From Dyadobacter jejuensis (GTDB lineage: Bacteria; Bacteroidota; Bacteroidia; Cytophagales; Spirosomataceae): 64,000 nt of DNA. The notes beneath the pieces were generated by a model. That model saw only the letters and a program-made list of their open reading frames with translations. It made no database searches and was not told where the DNA came from. This document shows positions 42,437 to 50,918 of the stretch, in pieces (within the stretch, counting starts at the first letter, position 1; each line of letters opens with the position of its first letter). The stretch is from positions 930,001 to 994,000 of the forward strand of contig NZ_QGDT01000001.1 in the NCBI RefSeq assembly GCF_003149085.1, written 5' to 3'. The position numbers and the translations under genes are program-made.

Positions 42437-43198
42437 TTAAAATCGGAGGCCAATTGTGGCCAGCATTCTACCGGTGGTGCCTTGCTCGTGGCGATAGGAA
42501 AAATAATCGCCGGAATTAAGAACCGTGGAATAGGGCGAAACTTCGATTTGATCGGCCTGTAAGCCAGCTGCTAAAAGTTGCTTTCTATTGGCTCCTTTTA
42601 GGTCTACCATAAACTTACCTCGTGAAGGGTCCCAGTCCTTAAGGTCTTGGTCGAAGTGTTCGGCCACTTCGGGGCCTACTTCGAAGGACGCATAGTCGAT
42701 GCAGGTACCTATATAGGCTTGGCAGTCCTTGGCTTGGGTATGGAACGTAGCTTCCATAGTTTTTAAGGTTTTTTCAACAATCTTTCCGGCCGTACCCCTC
42801 CAGCCTGCATGGATAGCCGCTATGGCTCCTTGAACAGGGTCGAAAATCAGTATCGGGGTACAGTCGGCAATGGTAACGGCCAGTTGTATATTTACATGGT
42901 TGGTCACTAGGGCGTCATAACCTTGATAGGCCCCTGGCTCGGTCACGTGCAGCACTTCCGTTCCATGTATTTGATGCGACTTCGCTACTCGTTCATAGGA
43001 GACCTGAAGGGCATTGAAAAATCGATGGTTGTTTTCAAGGATGTTTTCGGGACTATCCGTTCCTTGGCCGCCCAGATTGAGCGAGTGGTATGGGGGCAGG
43101 CTTACCCCACCGTGGCGCGTGCTTTCTGCGGCTATGAGTCGCGGCTGGGAGGTCCAGATGGTAGGATTACGGAACAAAGTTGGAATATGGCTATGCAT
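42437..43198 (-). CDS. pgeF: Peptidoglycan editing factor PgeF (laccase-domain)
   Basis: This 253-aa cytosolic protein of the DUF152/PgeF family is thought to remove misincorporated peptidoglycan precursors. The ATG at 43198 is chosen over 43225 (MHSHIPTLFRNPTIW). Metal-site motifs are visible: SHQIHGTEV, VTIADCTPIL, AAIHAGWRGTAGKIVE. It is convergent with the lamin-tail gene at 17 bp. The family is secure; older names as polyphenol oxidase or adenosine-related enzymes should not be over-read. Confidence 0.93.
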   Translation of the reverse strand: MHSHIPTLFRNPTIWTSQPRLIAAESTRHGGVSLPPYHSLNLGGQGTDSPENILENNHRFFNALQVSYERVAKSHQIHGTEVLHVTEPGAYQGYDALVTNHVNIQLAVTIADCTPILIFDPVQGAIAAIHAGWRGTAGKIVEKTLKTMEATFHTQAKDCQAYIGTCIDYASFEVGPEVAEHFDQDLKDWDPSRGKFMVDLKGANRKQLLAAGLQADQIEVSPYSTVLNSGDYFSYRHEQGTTGRMLATIGLRF

Positions 43199-43351
43199 CT
43201 TCAAATATAAAGACCATTTTGTCAAAATACGGTATCTTTGGGGCCTGATAACCTGATTGTCTTGTTATTATTCTAAATACATCTTCATAAAAGAACCTGA
43301 AGTGTTGATAGTCAGAAGAGTAGTATAGGTCTTAAAACAGCGAAAAATAGT

Positions 43352-44326
43352 ATGCTAAAGGTAAGTGTTTGTGTAGTTACCTATAATCATGAAAAGTTTG
43401 TAGCAAAGATGTTGGAGTCTATACTCATGCAGCAAACGACCTTCGATTTCGAAATCATAGTAGGAGACGATTTGTCTAAAGATGGAACCCGGTCGATCCT
43501 ACAGGCGTATCAGAAGCAATATCCCGATAAGATCAGGCTACTATTGCATGATAAAAACTTAGGATTGAATGGGAAGTTCAATGCGCTAGCCACCTTTGCT
43601 GCGGCCAAAGGTGAGTATATTGCCCAGTTCGATGGGGACGATTATCTCACCTCTCCCCATAAGCTTCAGCGACAAGTGGAGATGCTGGATGCTAATCCGC
43701 ATTATACCGCTAGTTTTCATAATGCCGAGGTGATCTATGACGATAATGCGGCACCGCCTTATTTGGTCAATTGGATTAAAAAACCGGAATTTTATGTCGA
43801 AGATTTGATAGGAGAGGACGAGTTGTGCTTTATTGCCACCTCCAGCCTGATGTTTCGTAGGGAAGATTTCGCCAAACATCCCGACCCGGAGTGGACCAAC
43901 TTATCGACCAGTGGAGATATACCCCGAAACATTATGTTGGCCAAGCGTGGGCCTATCGGGTATATCGATGAGGTGATGTCGGTATATCGGAAAAATCGGG
44001 GTGGGGCCAGCTTTGCCGATAACCATTATGGAGCGGATTTCTTATTCAACCGGATACAAATGTATTCTAATATCAACAAGGAGTTGAACTATGAGTACGA
44101 TGATAGATTAAAAAAGAATATAGCCACCTATTATTATAAGCTTCTATTTTCGAGGGAATACAAGGATCGTTATTGGCCCAAACTGAAGTTTGCCTTAAAA
44201 TACCTGAAGCTAGCCCAGCCGGAGGGTGATACCCGTAAAGCCGTTCTTCGGGATCATATTATCCCGCCCATTTTGATGAGAATTTATAGTTATTTCGCCA
44301 TTGGAATGTACCAATTGCGGAAATGA
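43352..44326 (+). CDS. Glycosyltransferase family 2
   Basis: This 324-aa GT-A transferase begins KVSVCVVTYNHEKFVAKMLESIL, has IIVGDDLSKDGTRSIL, and the metal-binding QFDGDDYLT with three consecutive acidic-type positions. It is separated from the main glycan cluster by about 5 kb of unrelated genes. A TATCTTTG element at 43233-43240 lies upstream, 112 bp from the start, with TTTG too close for the usual spacing. Confidence 0.91.
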   Translation: MLKVSVCVVTYNHEKFVAKMLESILMQQTTFDFEIIVGDDLSKDGTRSILQAYQKQYPDKIRLLLHDKNLGLNGKFNALATFAAAKGEYIAQFDGDDYLTSPHKLQRQVEMLDANPHYTASFHNAEVIYDDNAAPPYLVNWIKKPEFYVEDLIGEDELCFIATSSLMFRREDFAKHPDPEWTNLSTSGDIPRNIMLAKRGPIGYIDEVMSVYRKNRGGASFADNHYGADFLFNRIQMYSNINKELNYEYDDRLKKNIATYYYKLLFSREYKDRYWPKLKFALKYLKLAQPEGDTRKAVLRDHIIPPILMRIYSYFAIGMYQLRK

Positions 44327-44332
44327 TTTGCA

Positions 44333-44370
44333 GGATCGTTTTGGAGGAGGGGTACTTTTCAAAACGATCC
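44333..44370. terminator. Bidirectional hairpin between convergent genes
   Basis: GGATCGTTTTG (44333-44343) and its exact complement (44360-44370) with a 16-base loop. It lies between the glycosyltransferase and the DinB-like gene and can serve both. Confidence 0.7.
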
Positions 44371-44381
44371 CTTAGATTTTC

Positions 44382-44897
44382 TTAAAAGAGCTTCTCTTCG
44401 GGAGGGGTGACGCCATTCAAGCGTAAATAAATGGTGCACTGGCCTCGGTGATGGGTCTGATGCTCAAAGCCCTTTTCCAGAGCTAATCCACTCTTAACGT
44501 CCATTCCAAAAAACTTGATAGATTCATCGAAATCCGAATCTGCCATTCCCTCAATGGCCGATATGACGAAATCGTAGCTGTTCATTACGGCTTCGGTAAT
44601 GGTAGCCTTAGAGAGGTCATCCCCTTTCTCAATCGACCCCTTCATAGGGCTTTCAATCCCGGATGCTGCGGAAGCGAAAGCATAATTGGCGTCGGCAATA
44701 TGCCCCATTTGTTGTGCGAAGGAGCGTATATCGGGTGTAGGCTTCATGGCATAGGCTGCCTCGGGCATGGCCTCTAAGTACTCCATGGTGTAGGTCTTAG
44801 CCCTTTCCCAATTGGCGATCTGCTGTTGTTTGGTCTCTTGGGCAAAGGCCAAGCCTGCCCATAACAGCCCCATCGTGGATAGTATTAAACGTTTCAT
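44382..44897 (-). CDS. Exported DinB-family protein
   Basis: This 171-aa protein has a signal peptide ending WAGLAFAQ and a four-helix DinB fold. Candidate metal ligands appear in QMGHIADANY and HQTHHRGQC, the usual His positions of the family. DinB/YfiT proteins are diverse metal-dependent transferases or thiol S-transferases; this one would act in the periplasm, which is less usual. Activity unknown. Confidence 0.87.
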   Translation of the reverse strand: MKRLILSTMGLLWAGLAFAQETKQQQIANWERAKTYTMEYLEAMPEAAYAMKPTPDIRSFAQQMGHIADANYAFASAASGIESPMKGSIEKGDDLSKATITEAVMNSYDFVISAIEGMADSDFDESIKFFGMDVKSGLALEKGFEHQTHHRGQCTIYLRLNGVTPPEEKLF

Positions 44898-45058
44898 ATC
44901 AGTTTGTTTAAGTGTATATTACCTACAATTTAAAAAGATTGAAGATTAAAAACTATTTATCTAATTGATTTTCAGTTGTATGTAGGTTACTTGTGGAGAG
45001 CCTGATGGTTATGGATGGTGGGGGCAATTGAGGTGATATTTGCTAGTAATAAGGGTTT

Positions 45059-46288
45059 ATGAGCGAAAAGTCGAAGCAACATTTAGAGAAATATTTGGAT
45101 TTGGGCCACAATCAGGTGGAGAACCATGCCAAAACTCAACAGAAGATATTTGAAAAAAAGACGGGAGAACATGCCACGGTAACACGCAAACTATCCGAGT
45201 TTTTTAAGACGAACATCGTAGCCTTTGCCTGGCACTATCTTAGGAGCCGCTTTGGCGTCAGGCATCCCTATTGGGCGTATCCGCGACATGGACAGTCAGG
45301 TTGTTTTAGGTTACAGTCGAGCCGTTCTCACCAAGACGGGGTTACCTTGGCTTTGGCGTCGGATTGGGCTAGCGACACCGTAGAGTCCGACCGCATTGGG
45401 GCCTTAATAGCCACCCATGTTCCCGATTATACGATTCATCTGGGGGACATATATTTTGTAGGAACGGAGGCCGAAGTCCGTGAAAATTTCACGGCCCCTT
45501 ACGCCTCCTGGTATTATGGACCATCGGGTAGTCTAGCACTTTCTGGTAATCATGAGATGTATTCCAATGGAAACGCGTACTTCAACCACCTGTTGCCAGC
45601 CATGTATGTGCGAGAGGGGGAGACCGTTATGACCCAGCAAGCAGGGTTTTTCTGTCTGGAAAATGACCATTGGCGCATCATAGGCCTCGATACCGGCTAC
45701 ACATCGGTAGAGCGACCCTTGGTCGAAATTATAAGCCCACCAGACTGCCATCTTCGTAAGGAGCAGCTGGCTTGGCTGCGCGATGTGGTCAAGATTGGGG
45801 ACCCTGCCGACCGTCGGGGTATCGTTATCCTCAGCCACCATCCCTATCTTTCCGCCTTTAGGGAAGCCTATAGCCGCCCCGCCGAGCAGTTACAGGAATT
45901 AATGGGGGAGGCTCAGCGCCCCATCATATGGTTTTGGGGGCACGATCATCGGATGGTGCTCTATAAAATGGCTCAAATTGGCCATGGGCCGATGGTGTAT
46001 GGGCGGTGTATTGGGCATGGAGGGATGCCAGTAGAAACGGACCCCGCCGAAAGTAAAGAGGAGCAAGCGAAGATATTGCTCTACGACCGCCGGGTTAGAG
46101 TCGTCGTTAAGGGGCATCCAGTAGGGTATAACGGATTTGTAAAGCTAAGCCTGCAAGGGCCGGAGTTGGAGGCGCAATATATCGATCTGGATAACCGGGT
46201 GGTGGCCAGGGAACATTGGCTAGTAGATACAAAAAATGGCCAACTCGATTGGGAACTCATAGAATCCCTTTCTGAATTGGCCGAATAA
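45059..46288 (+). CDS. Calcineurin-like metallophosphoesterase
   Basis: The 409-aa protein has a metallophosphoesterase core: LASDWASD (a variant of the first metal motif, normally DxH), YTIHLGDIYFVG, LSGNHEMYSNG, ILSHHPYLS and FWGHDHRM. There is no signal peptide. The first ~90 residues form a helical, Lys/His-rich segment of unknown function. The family's first-motif His is replaced by Trp-Ala, so activity should be tested rather than assumed. It has no obvious operon partner. Confidence 0.82.
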   Translation: MSEKSKQHLEKYLDLGHNQVENHAKTQQKIFEKKTGEHATVTRKLSEFFKTNIVAFAWHYLRSRFGVRHPYWAYPRHGQSGCFRLQSSRSHQDGVTLALASDWASDTVESDRIGALIATHVPDYTIHLGDIYFVGTEAEVRENFTAPYASWYYGPSGSLALSGNHEMYSNGNAYFNHLLPAMYVREGETVMTQQAGFFCLENDHWRIIGLDTGYTSVERPLVEIISPPDCHLRKEQLAWLRDVVKIGDPADRRGIVILSHHPYLSAFREAYSRPAEQLQELMGEAQRPIIWFWGHDHRMVLYKMAQIGHGPMVYGRCIGHGGMPVETDPAESKEEQAKILLYDRRVRVVVKGHPVGYNGFVKLSLQGPELEAQYIDLDNRVVAREHWLVDTKNGQLDWELIESLSELAE

Positions 46289-46308
46289 TTTATGGCAGCA
46301 GGGTCGGA

Positions 46309-46470
46309 TCAGTGATGATCTGCAGTATGCGCCTGATCTTTATAATTTGCGGCAAATGTTACTACCAAGCCAATCGTTCCTAAAGCAAAAATAAAGGTAT
46401 CAGCAAATACGACCAATACGAGGAACAGAATTATAAAAGTTAAGATGTAGACGAAACTAGGTAATTTCAT
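46309..46470 (-). CDS. Small membrane protein, 53 aa
   Basis: A complete short frame (ATG at 46470-46468, TGA ending at 46309) encodes MKLPSFVYILTFIILFLVLV and then a second hydrophobic stretch ending FAANYKDQ, with a His/Asp-rich tail (AHTADHH). It has two predicted membrane segments, normal codon use, and lies in an otherwise empty 440-bp gap. It is too short for most length cut-offs. Function unknown. Confidence 0.6.
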   Translation of the reverse strand: MKLPSFVYILTFIILFLVLVVFADTFIFALGTIGLVVTFAANYKDQAHTADHH

Positions 46471-46784
46471 GGGCTTGTGATATAAGTCGTTTATAATTCG
46501 ATTATGATATTGCTATCTTTTTTTATTTTGGTTGCGAAAATAACAAATACCTGTAAAATTAGCATGGTCAACGGATTAAATTTATCAAACTATTCCCGAT
46601 TATTACTTCAGTTACGTCCGACTTCTCTGTGGAATAGGGCATATGAGTAGCTTTTTTGAGCAAGCTTAGTCACCATTCGTTTTTATTTTTATGGTAACTT
46701 TATTATATTGTTTTGTAATACCAAACTTTGGCCATATATTGTTCTGAGCGTTTTAGGGATATAATTAAATTAATTTTGTATTGT
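46471..46784. other. 314-bp gap before the ATP-grasp gene
   Basis: No gene is seen. It holds a -7-like TAATTTTG at 46771-46778 just 6 bp before the ATP-grasp ATG, which would give an almost leaderless message, though no correctly spaced -33 TTTG is present. Confidence 0.45.
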
Positions 46785-48215
46785 ATGAATTTTTCATTCG
46801 CAGACTATAACACCGAAAAGTTTTATGACGAAATGTTTACCCCTGCAGGTGGTATTCGAGCAGGCTATGAGCATTTAAAGCAAAAATTCGAGAGCCTTTC
46901 TCATGAGGACTTAACCAACCGGCAACTGGCTACTGAGCGGGCTTTACTGTCGATGGGGATCACTTTCAACGTCTACTCCGAAGGAGAAGGGACCGAGCGA
47001 ATTATGCCCATTGACATTATCCCACGCATCCTGGCCAACGCCGAATGGCAATGGCTCGAACGGGGCCTCAAGCAACGAATTAAGGCCTTGAATATGTTTA
47101 TCCATGATGTTTATAATGAACAAAACATCCTCAACGATGGAGTAGTGCCTCGCGACTTGATAGAATCGAGTAAGTGTTTTTTAAAGCCTTGTATGGGTTT
47201 GCAGCCTCCCAAGGGAATCTGGTGCCATATCACCGGAACGGACCTCATAAAAGGGGACGACGGGACCTTTATGGTCCTGGAAGACAACCTCAGGTGCCCT
47301 TCAGGAGTTTCGTATATGCTAGAAAATAGGGAGTTGTCTAAACAGATATTCCCGGACGTATTAGCAAAAACTGGCGTAAGGCCAGTTTCCGACTATGCGA
47401 CCAGGCTCCTTCAGATGCTACAAAGCATGGCCGATAGGCCCAATCCTACCATCGCCGTTCTGACGCCAGGTATTTATAATTCGGCTTATTTCGAACACTC
47501 CTACCTAGCCCAACAAATGGGGGTGGAGCTGGTCGATGCCCGTGATTTGGTCGTTTCGGATGGTTATGTTAAGATGAGAACGACAACTGGTTTACAGATT
47601 GTCGATGTGATTTACCGGCGTATCGATGATACCTTCTTAGATAAAAACGCCTTTAACCCCGATTCTCTAATAGGTATACCGGGTATTTTTGAGGTGTACA
47701 AGAAAGGCCGAGTGGCCCTGGCCAATGCCCCTGGCACGGGAGTTGCAGACGACAAAGTGGTGTATGCTTATGTGCCCCGTATTATTAAATATTATCTGGG
47801 TGAAGAAGCGATTATACCAAACGTGCGCACCTACATATGTGGGGAGCAGGACGATATGAATTACGTGTTGGAGAATATCGATCAGCTGGTCGTAAAAGAA
47901 GCCAATGAAGCGGGGGGATATGGTATGCTGATTGGCCCTAAGGCTACCGCCGAAGAGCATAACGCATTCCGTGAAAAAATTAAGAACAATCCGCGTAATT
48001 ACATTGCCCAGCCGACTATTTCCTTGTCTAGGGTACCTTGTATGGTGAATGGACACGCTGAAGGCCGTCATGTGGATCTACGCCCTTATATCCTGTATGG
48101 GGACCATATTAGTGTAATCCCTGGTGGGTTGACCCGGGTCGCGCTTACGAAGGGATCGTTGGTGGTGAACTCCTCGCAAGGAGGAGGTGGTAAAGATACT
48201 TGGGTGTTATATTAA
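46785..48215 (+). CDS. Circularly permuted type 2 ATP-grasp protein
   Basis: This 476-aa ATP-grasp ligase of the circularly permuted DUF404/407 group likely forms a peptide-like amide or ester using ATP. The ATG at 46785 gives MNFSFADYNTEKFYDEMF, the family N-terminus; an upstream in-frame start at 46728 adds unconserved residues. Motifs include RPNPTIAVLTPGIYNSAYFEHSYLAQQMG-type text in the middle (residues ~220-245), VVKEANEAGGYGM for nucleotide binding and GHAEGRHVDLRPY. Relatives usually sit with an alpha-E protein and a transglutaminase; here the next gene is an esterase-fold protein instead, 33 bp away. Confidence 0.88.
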   Translation: MNFSFADYNTEKFYDEMFTPAGGIRAGYEHLKQKFESLSHEDLTNRQLATERALLSMGITFNVYSEGEGTERIMPIDIIPRILANAEWQWLERGLKQRIKALNMFIHDVYNEQNILNDGVVPRDLIESSKCFLKPCMGLQPPKGIWCHITGTDLIKGDDGTFMVLEDNLRCPSGVSYMLENRELSKQIFPDVLAKTGVRPVSDYATRLLQMLQSMADRPNPTIAVLTPGIYNSAYFEHSYLAQQMGVELVDARDLVVSDGYVKMRTTTGLQIVDVIYRRIDDTFLDKNAFNPDSLIGIPGIFEVYKKGRVALANAPGTGVADDKVVYAYVPRIIKYYLGEEAIIPNVRTYICGEQDDMNYVLENIDQLVVKEANEAGGYGMLIGPKATAEEHNAFREKIKNNPRNYIAQPTISLSRVPCMVNGHAEGRHVDLRPYILYGDHISVIPGGLTRVALTKGSLVVNSSQGGGGKDTWVLY

Positions 48216-48248
48216 CTATTTCAATCGGCGAATAAAATACACACAAAG

Positions 48249-48980
48249 ATGGAAAGGACTGTAACGAGTTGGTTTAGCCCTTGCTTAAATAAAGAAATGG
48301 AAGTGGTAATGTATGGGCATTATGGCTTTGCCCTGCTGCTTATCCCTACGGCGAGTTCTAATTTTCTGGAATACGAGGACCAGGGCCTCATCAGGAGTAT
48401 AGAAAAACAAATCGACGAAGGGAAGGTAAAGGTCTATTGCATCAATAGTATCAATGGGGAAAGCTGGTTAAATCCATATATGAGTCCTGTAGAGCAGGGA
48501 GTGAGGCACCAGGCTTATTGCGACTATGTGTATCAGGAAGTTGTGCCTTATATACGTACCACGACGAGCCCAACTAACCTGATCATTACGGCTGGCGCCG
48601 GATTTGGCGCCTTGCATGCGGCGAATTTATATTTTAAATTTCCTGATATTTTTGGCGGTGTAATTGGCCTCAGCGGTTGTTATGATCTTAGCCATTACAC
48701 CAAGGGTTATTTTGACGATAATGTTTATTTTAATTCTCCGAAACATTACTTATCTAACTTAAAAGTGGAGTCCCATTTGAACCTGTACCGAAGCAGCCGT
48801 CATATCCATTTGGTGTCTGGGTCGGGTGCTCAGGAGCATCCCCAATACTCCAAAGAACTTTCGGAAGTGTTACAGACCAAAATGGTGGGGCATGAATTGG
48901 ATATTTGGGGAAAAGAATTCGACCATAATTGGGGAGCTTGGCAGCGAATGTTGGGCCATTATCTCAACACGCGGTTTTAA
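48249..48980 (+). CDS. Esterase-fold protein lacking the nucleophile serine
   Basis: A 243-aa alpha/beta-hydrolase of the esterase-D-like group. The nucleophile elbow, normally GxSxG, reads TAGAGFGALHAAN, so residue 117 is Ala (codon GCC) where Ser is expected. The Asp region (SGCYDLSHYTKGYFDDNVYFNSP) and the C-terminal His (KEFDHNWGAWQ) are retained. It has no signal peptide. It is 33 bp downstream of the ATP-grasp gene, clearly in the same operon. It may be a pseudo-enzyme acting as a partner or substrate carrier for the ligase, or may use another residue. Confidence 0.85.
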   Translation: MERTVTSWFSPCLNKEMEVVMYGHYGFALLLIPTASSNFLEYEDQGLIRSIEKQIDEGKVKVYCINSINGESWLNPYMSPVEQGVRHQAYCDYVYQEVVPYIRTTTSPTNLIITAGAGFGALHAANLYFKFPDIFGGVIGLSGCYDLSHYTKGYFDDNVYFNSPKHYLSNLKVESHLNLYRSSRHIHLVSGSGAQEHPQYSKELSEVLQTKMVGHELDIWGKEFDHNWGAWQRMLGHYLNTRF

Positions 48981-48989
48981 TTGATGATA

Positions 48990-49028
48990 AACAACAAAGC
49001 CCGCCAGTATTTGGCGGGCTTTGTTGTT
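48990..49028. terminator. Bidirectional intrinsic terminator overlapping the pheS stop
   Basis: A 17-bp perfect stem (arms 48990-49006 and 49012-49028, loop GTATT), GC-rich at the tip and A/T-rich at the base. It overlaps two bases of the pheS stop codon at 49027-49029. Confidence 0.93.
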
Positions 49029-50067
49029 AGGCTCCTTGAAATTGCCTTATAAATCGAATATCGTTTTCTGTAAATAAGCGAAGGTCGTTAATCCCATACC
49101 GCAGCATGGTAATGCGCTCTACACCCATTCCAAAGGCGAATCCGGTATATTCATTGCTATCGATGCCACAATTTTCTAGCACATTAGGATCTACCATGCC
49201 CGATCCACCTATTTCTACCCAGCCAGTGTGTTTGCAAATATTACAGCCCGAGCCCCCACATATAAAACAAGATACGTCGATTTCGGCACTGGGCTCCGTA
49301 AAGGGAAAGTAAGAAGGGCGGAGCCGGATCTTGGTATCCTTTCCAAACATTTCTTTAGCGAAATGGTATAGGGTGTCTTTCAGATCTTTGAAGGATACCG
49401 ACTTATCGATGTACAGCCCTTCCACTTGGTGGAAAACACAGTGTGCCCTGGCCGATATAGCCTCGTTTCGAAACACCCGCCCCGGCATGATGGACCGAAT
49501 GGGTGGTTTTTGACGCTCCATCAAGCGTACCTGTACATTGGAGGTATGGGTACGTAACAAAACGTCTTCTTTGGTTTCTTCTGGACTTTTGGTGATGAAA
49601 AAGGTATCCTGCATTTCCCTAGCAGGATGGTTGTCCGCAAAATTCAACGCGCTAAAGTTGTACCAGTCCTTTTCTATTTCGGGGCCATAGGAAACATTAA
49701 AGCCCATCCTTTCGAAAATTTCGATGATTCTCCGCTTTACTATCGACAATGGATGCAAGCTGCCTTGCTCATGGGGGATGACGGGGAGGGTCAAGTCCAG
49801 GGTTCCTGCCGCTTGTTGTTCGGATTGGTTCTGGATAGTTTCGTTAAATTCTTTGAACTTGCTCTGGGCTAGGTTCTTTAAAGTGTTTAGCTCTTGTCCT
49901 AGGCTTTTACGTTGCTCGGGTGCTGCCGACTTCAAGTCGTCGAATAATTCTGTTAATATACCTTTCTTACTAATGAAGCGCATTCGGAAGGCCTCTAGCT
50001 GTTCTTTGGATGAAACTTGGCTGTCCTGAATTTCGGCTATATATTCTTTAACGCGGTTGGCAATCAT
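49027..50067 (-). CDS. pheS: Phenylalanine--tRNA ligase alpha subunit
   Basis: The 346-aa class II synthetase catalytic subunit charges tRNA-Phe with PheT. It has the N-terminal coiled coil (~1-90), motif 2 (HCVFHQVEGLYID), a SCFICGGSGCNICKHTGW segment of the bacterial type, and motif 3 (GFAFGMGVERITML). A TATCTTTG -7 element lies on the minus strand (complement of 50154-50161), giving a leader of about 80 nt; I see no clear attenuator. pheT is not adjacent. Confidence 0.97.
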   Translation of the reverse strand: MIANRVKEYIAEIQDSQVSSKEQLEAFRMRFISKKGILTELFDDLKSAAPEQRKSLGQELNTLKNLAQSKFKEFNETIQNQSEQQAAGTLDLTLPVIPHEQGSLHPLSIVKRRIIEIFERMGFNVSYGPEIEKDWYNFSALNFADNHPAREMQDTFFITKSPEETKEDVLLRTHTSNVQVRLMERQKPPIRSIMPGRVFRNEAISARAHCVFHQVEGLYIDKSVSFKDLKDTLYHFAKEMFGKDTKIRLRPSYFPFTEPSAEIDVSCFICGGSGCNICKHTGWVEIGGSGMVDPNVLENCGIDSNEYTGFAFGMGVERITMLRYGINDLRLFTENDIRFIRQFQGA

Positions 50068-50422
50068 TTTTTCTATTTTATATTCTTAGGAAATATATGC
50101 TTGGTGCTTACAGTGGCCTGTGCCTAAGGTATCACGCTGTAGTATTGAGCCAACAAAGATAAATAAAGTTAGGCTATACCAGGGCTATTTTGTGGCTGCG
50201 CTCCACGCATTTTTAGAATTGTCACTAAAATATGGAAATTGGCCTATACGTAAAATTACGTATTTCGTTGAGGGGAGCTACGCCTTTTTACTATTTAAAA
50301 AACTTTAAAATACTATAAAACAGATAGTTGCGACTTTTATTAAAAGATCGGTTACTTTTTTCAAATACAGAACCTTCTTAAATTTGACATGTAAAAGTTC
50401 AAAAAGTAAACCGAATCACGTT
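50068..50422. other. Divergent 355-bp control region, pheS / LytTR gene
   Basis: Besides the pheS -7 element (50154-50161, minus) it contains two symmetric sites pointing to regulation of the right-hand gene: TACGTAA-AA-TTACGTA at 50247-50262 and ACTAT-N7-ATAGT at 50312-50328. No small ORF was convincing. Confidence 0.5.
50247..50262. promoter_or_regulatory. Inverted repeat TACGTAA-AA-TTACGTA
   Basis: Seven-base perfect arms separated by AA, 160 bp upstream of the LytTR start. Symmetry and length fit a dimeric DNA-binding regulator; which one is unknown. Confidence 0.4.
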
Positions 50423-50821
50423 ATGGAAAACTATACTATTTCAGCTTACTCAAAGCTTCCTGGATCGGGAGTTAGTACCAGATCGGAGTCTATTGCCGTG
50501 CAAACCATGGGACATACGAGCTATATTCCCGTAGACGTGATCGTCTTTTTACAAGGAGAGGGGAACTACTCCTATATTTACACTTCTTGTGGAAAGCGGT
50601 ATTTGGTTTCCAAAACTTTGAAATCCCTATCAGAGAGTCTTACCTCCAACTTTATTAGGGTACATAAATCGTATTTGGTCAATGCCAAATATGTTGTGGA
50701 TAGAACTGACGACGACCGCATACTCAAGCTTGCCGGTGGACGGGAAGTGGTAGTAGCGCGCAGAAAAATAAAGGAAGTGGCCACTTGGTTGGACCATAAG
50801 CGCTGGAGAATTAGCGCATAA
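50423..50821 (+). CDS. Stand-alone LytTR DNA-binding protein
   Basis: A 132-aa protein that is essentially one LytTR domain: VIVFLQGEGNYSYIYTSCGKRYLV, TLKSLSESL, FIRVHKSYLVNAKYV and VVARRKIKEV. There is no receiver, transmembrane or ligand domain, so its activity is not obviously tied to a kinase. The ATG at 50423 is preferred over an upstream TTG. It probably binds paired direct repeats upstream of its targets, possibly its own promoter. Confidence 0.9.
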   Translation: MENYTISAYSKLPGSGVSTRSESIAVQTMGHTSYIPVDVIVFLQGEGNYSYIYTSCGKRYLVSKTLKSLSESLTSNFIRVHKSYLVNAKYVVDRTDDDRILKLAGGREVVVARRKIKEVATWLDHKRWRISA

Positions 50822-50918
50822 GAATTTTTTTGGGAAATTAAATTAGTGGGTTATTTAATTGGAACAGCAGCCATCGCACCGATCGAAGGCTGCTTGTTTT
50901 GTTTTAACCCCATTCCTC

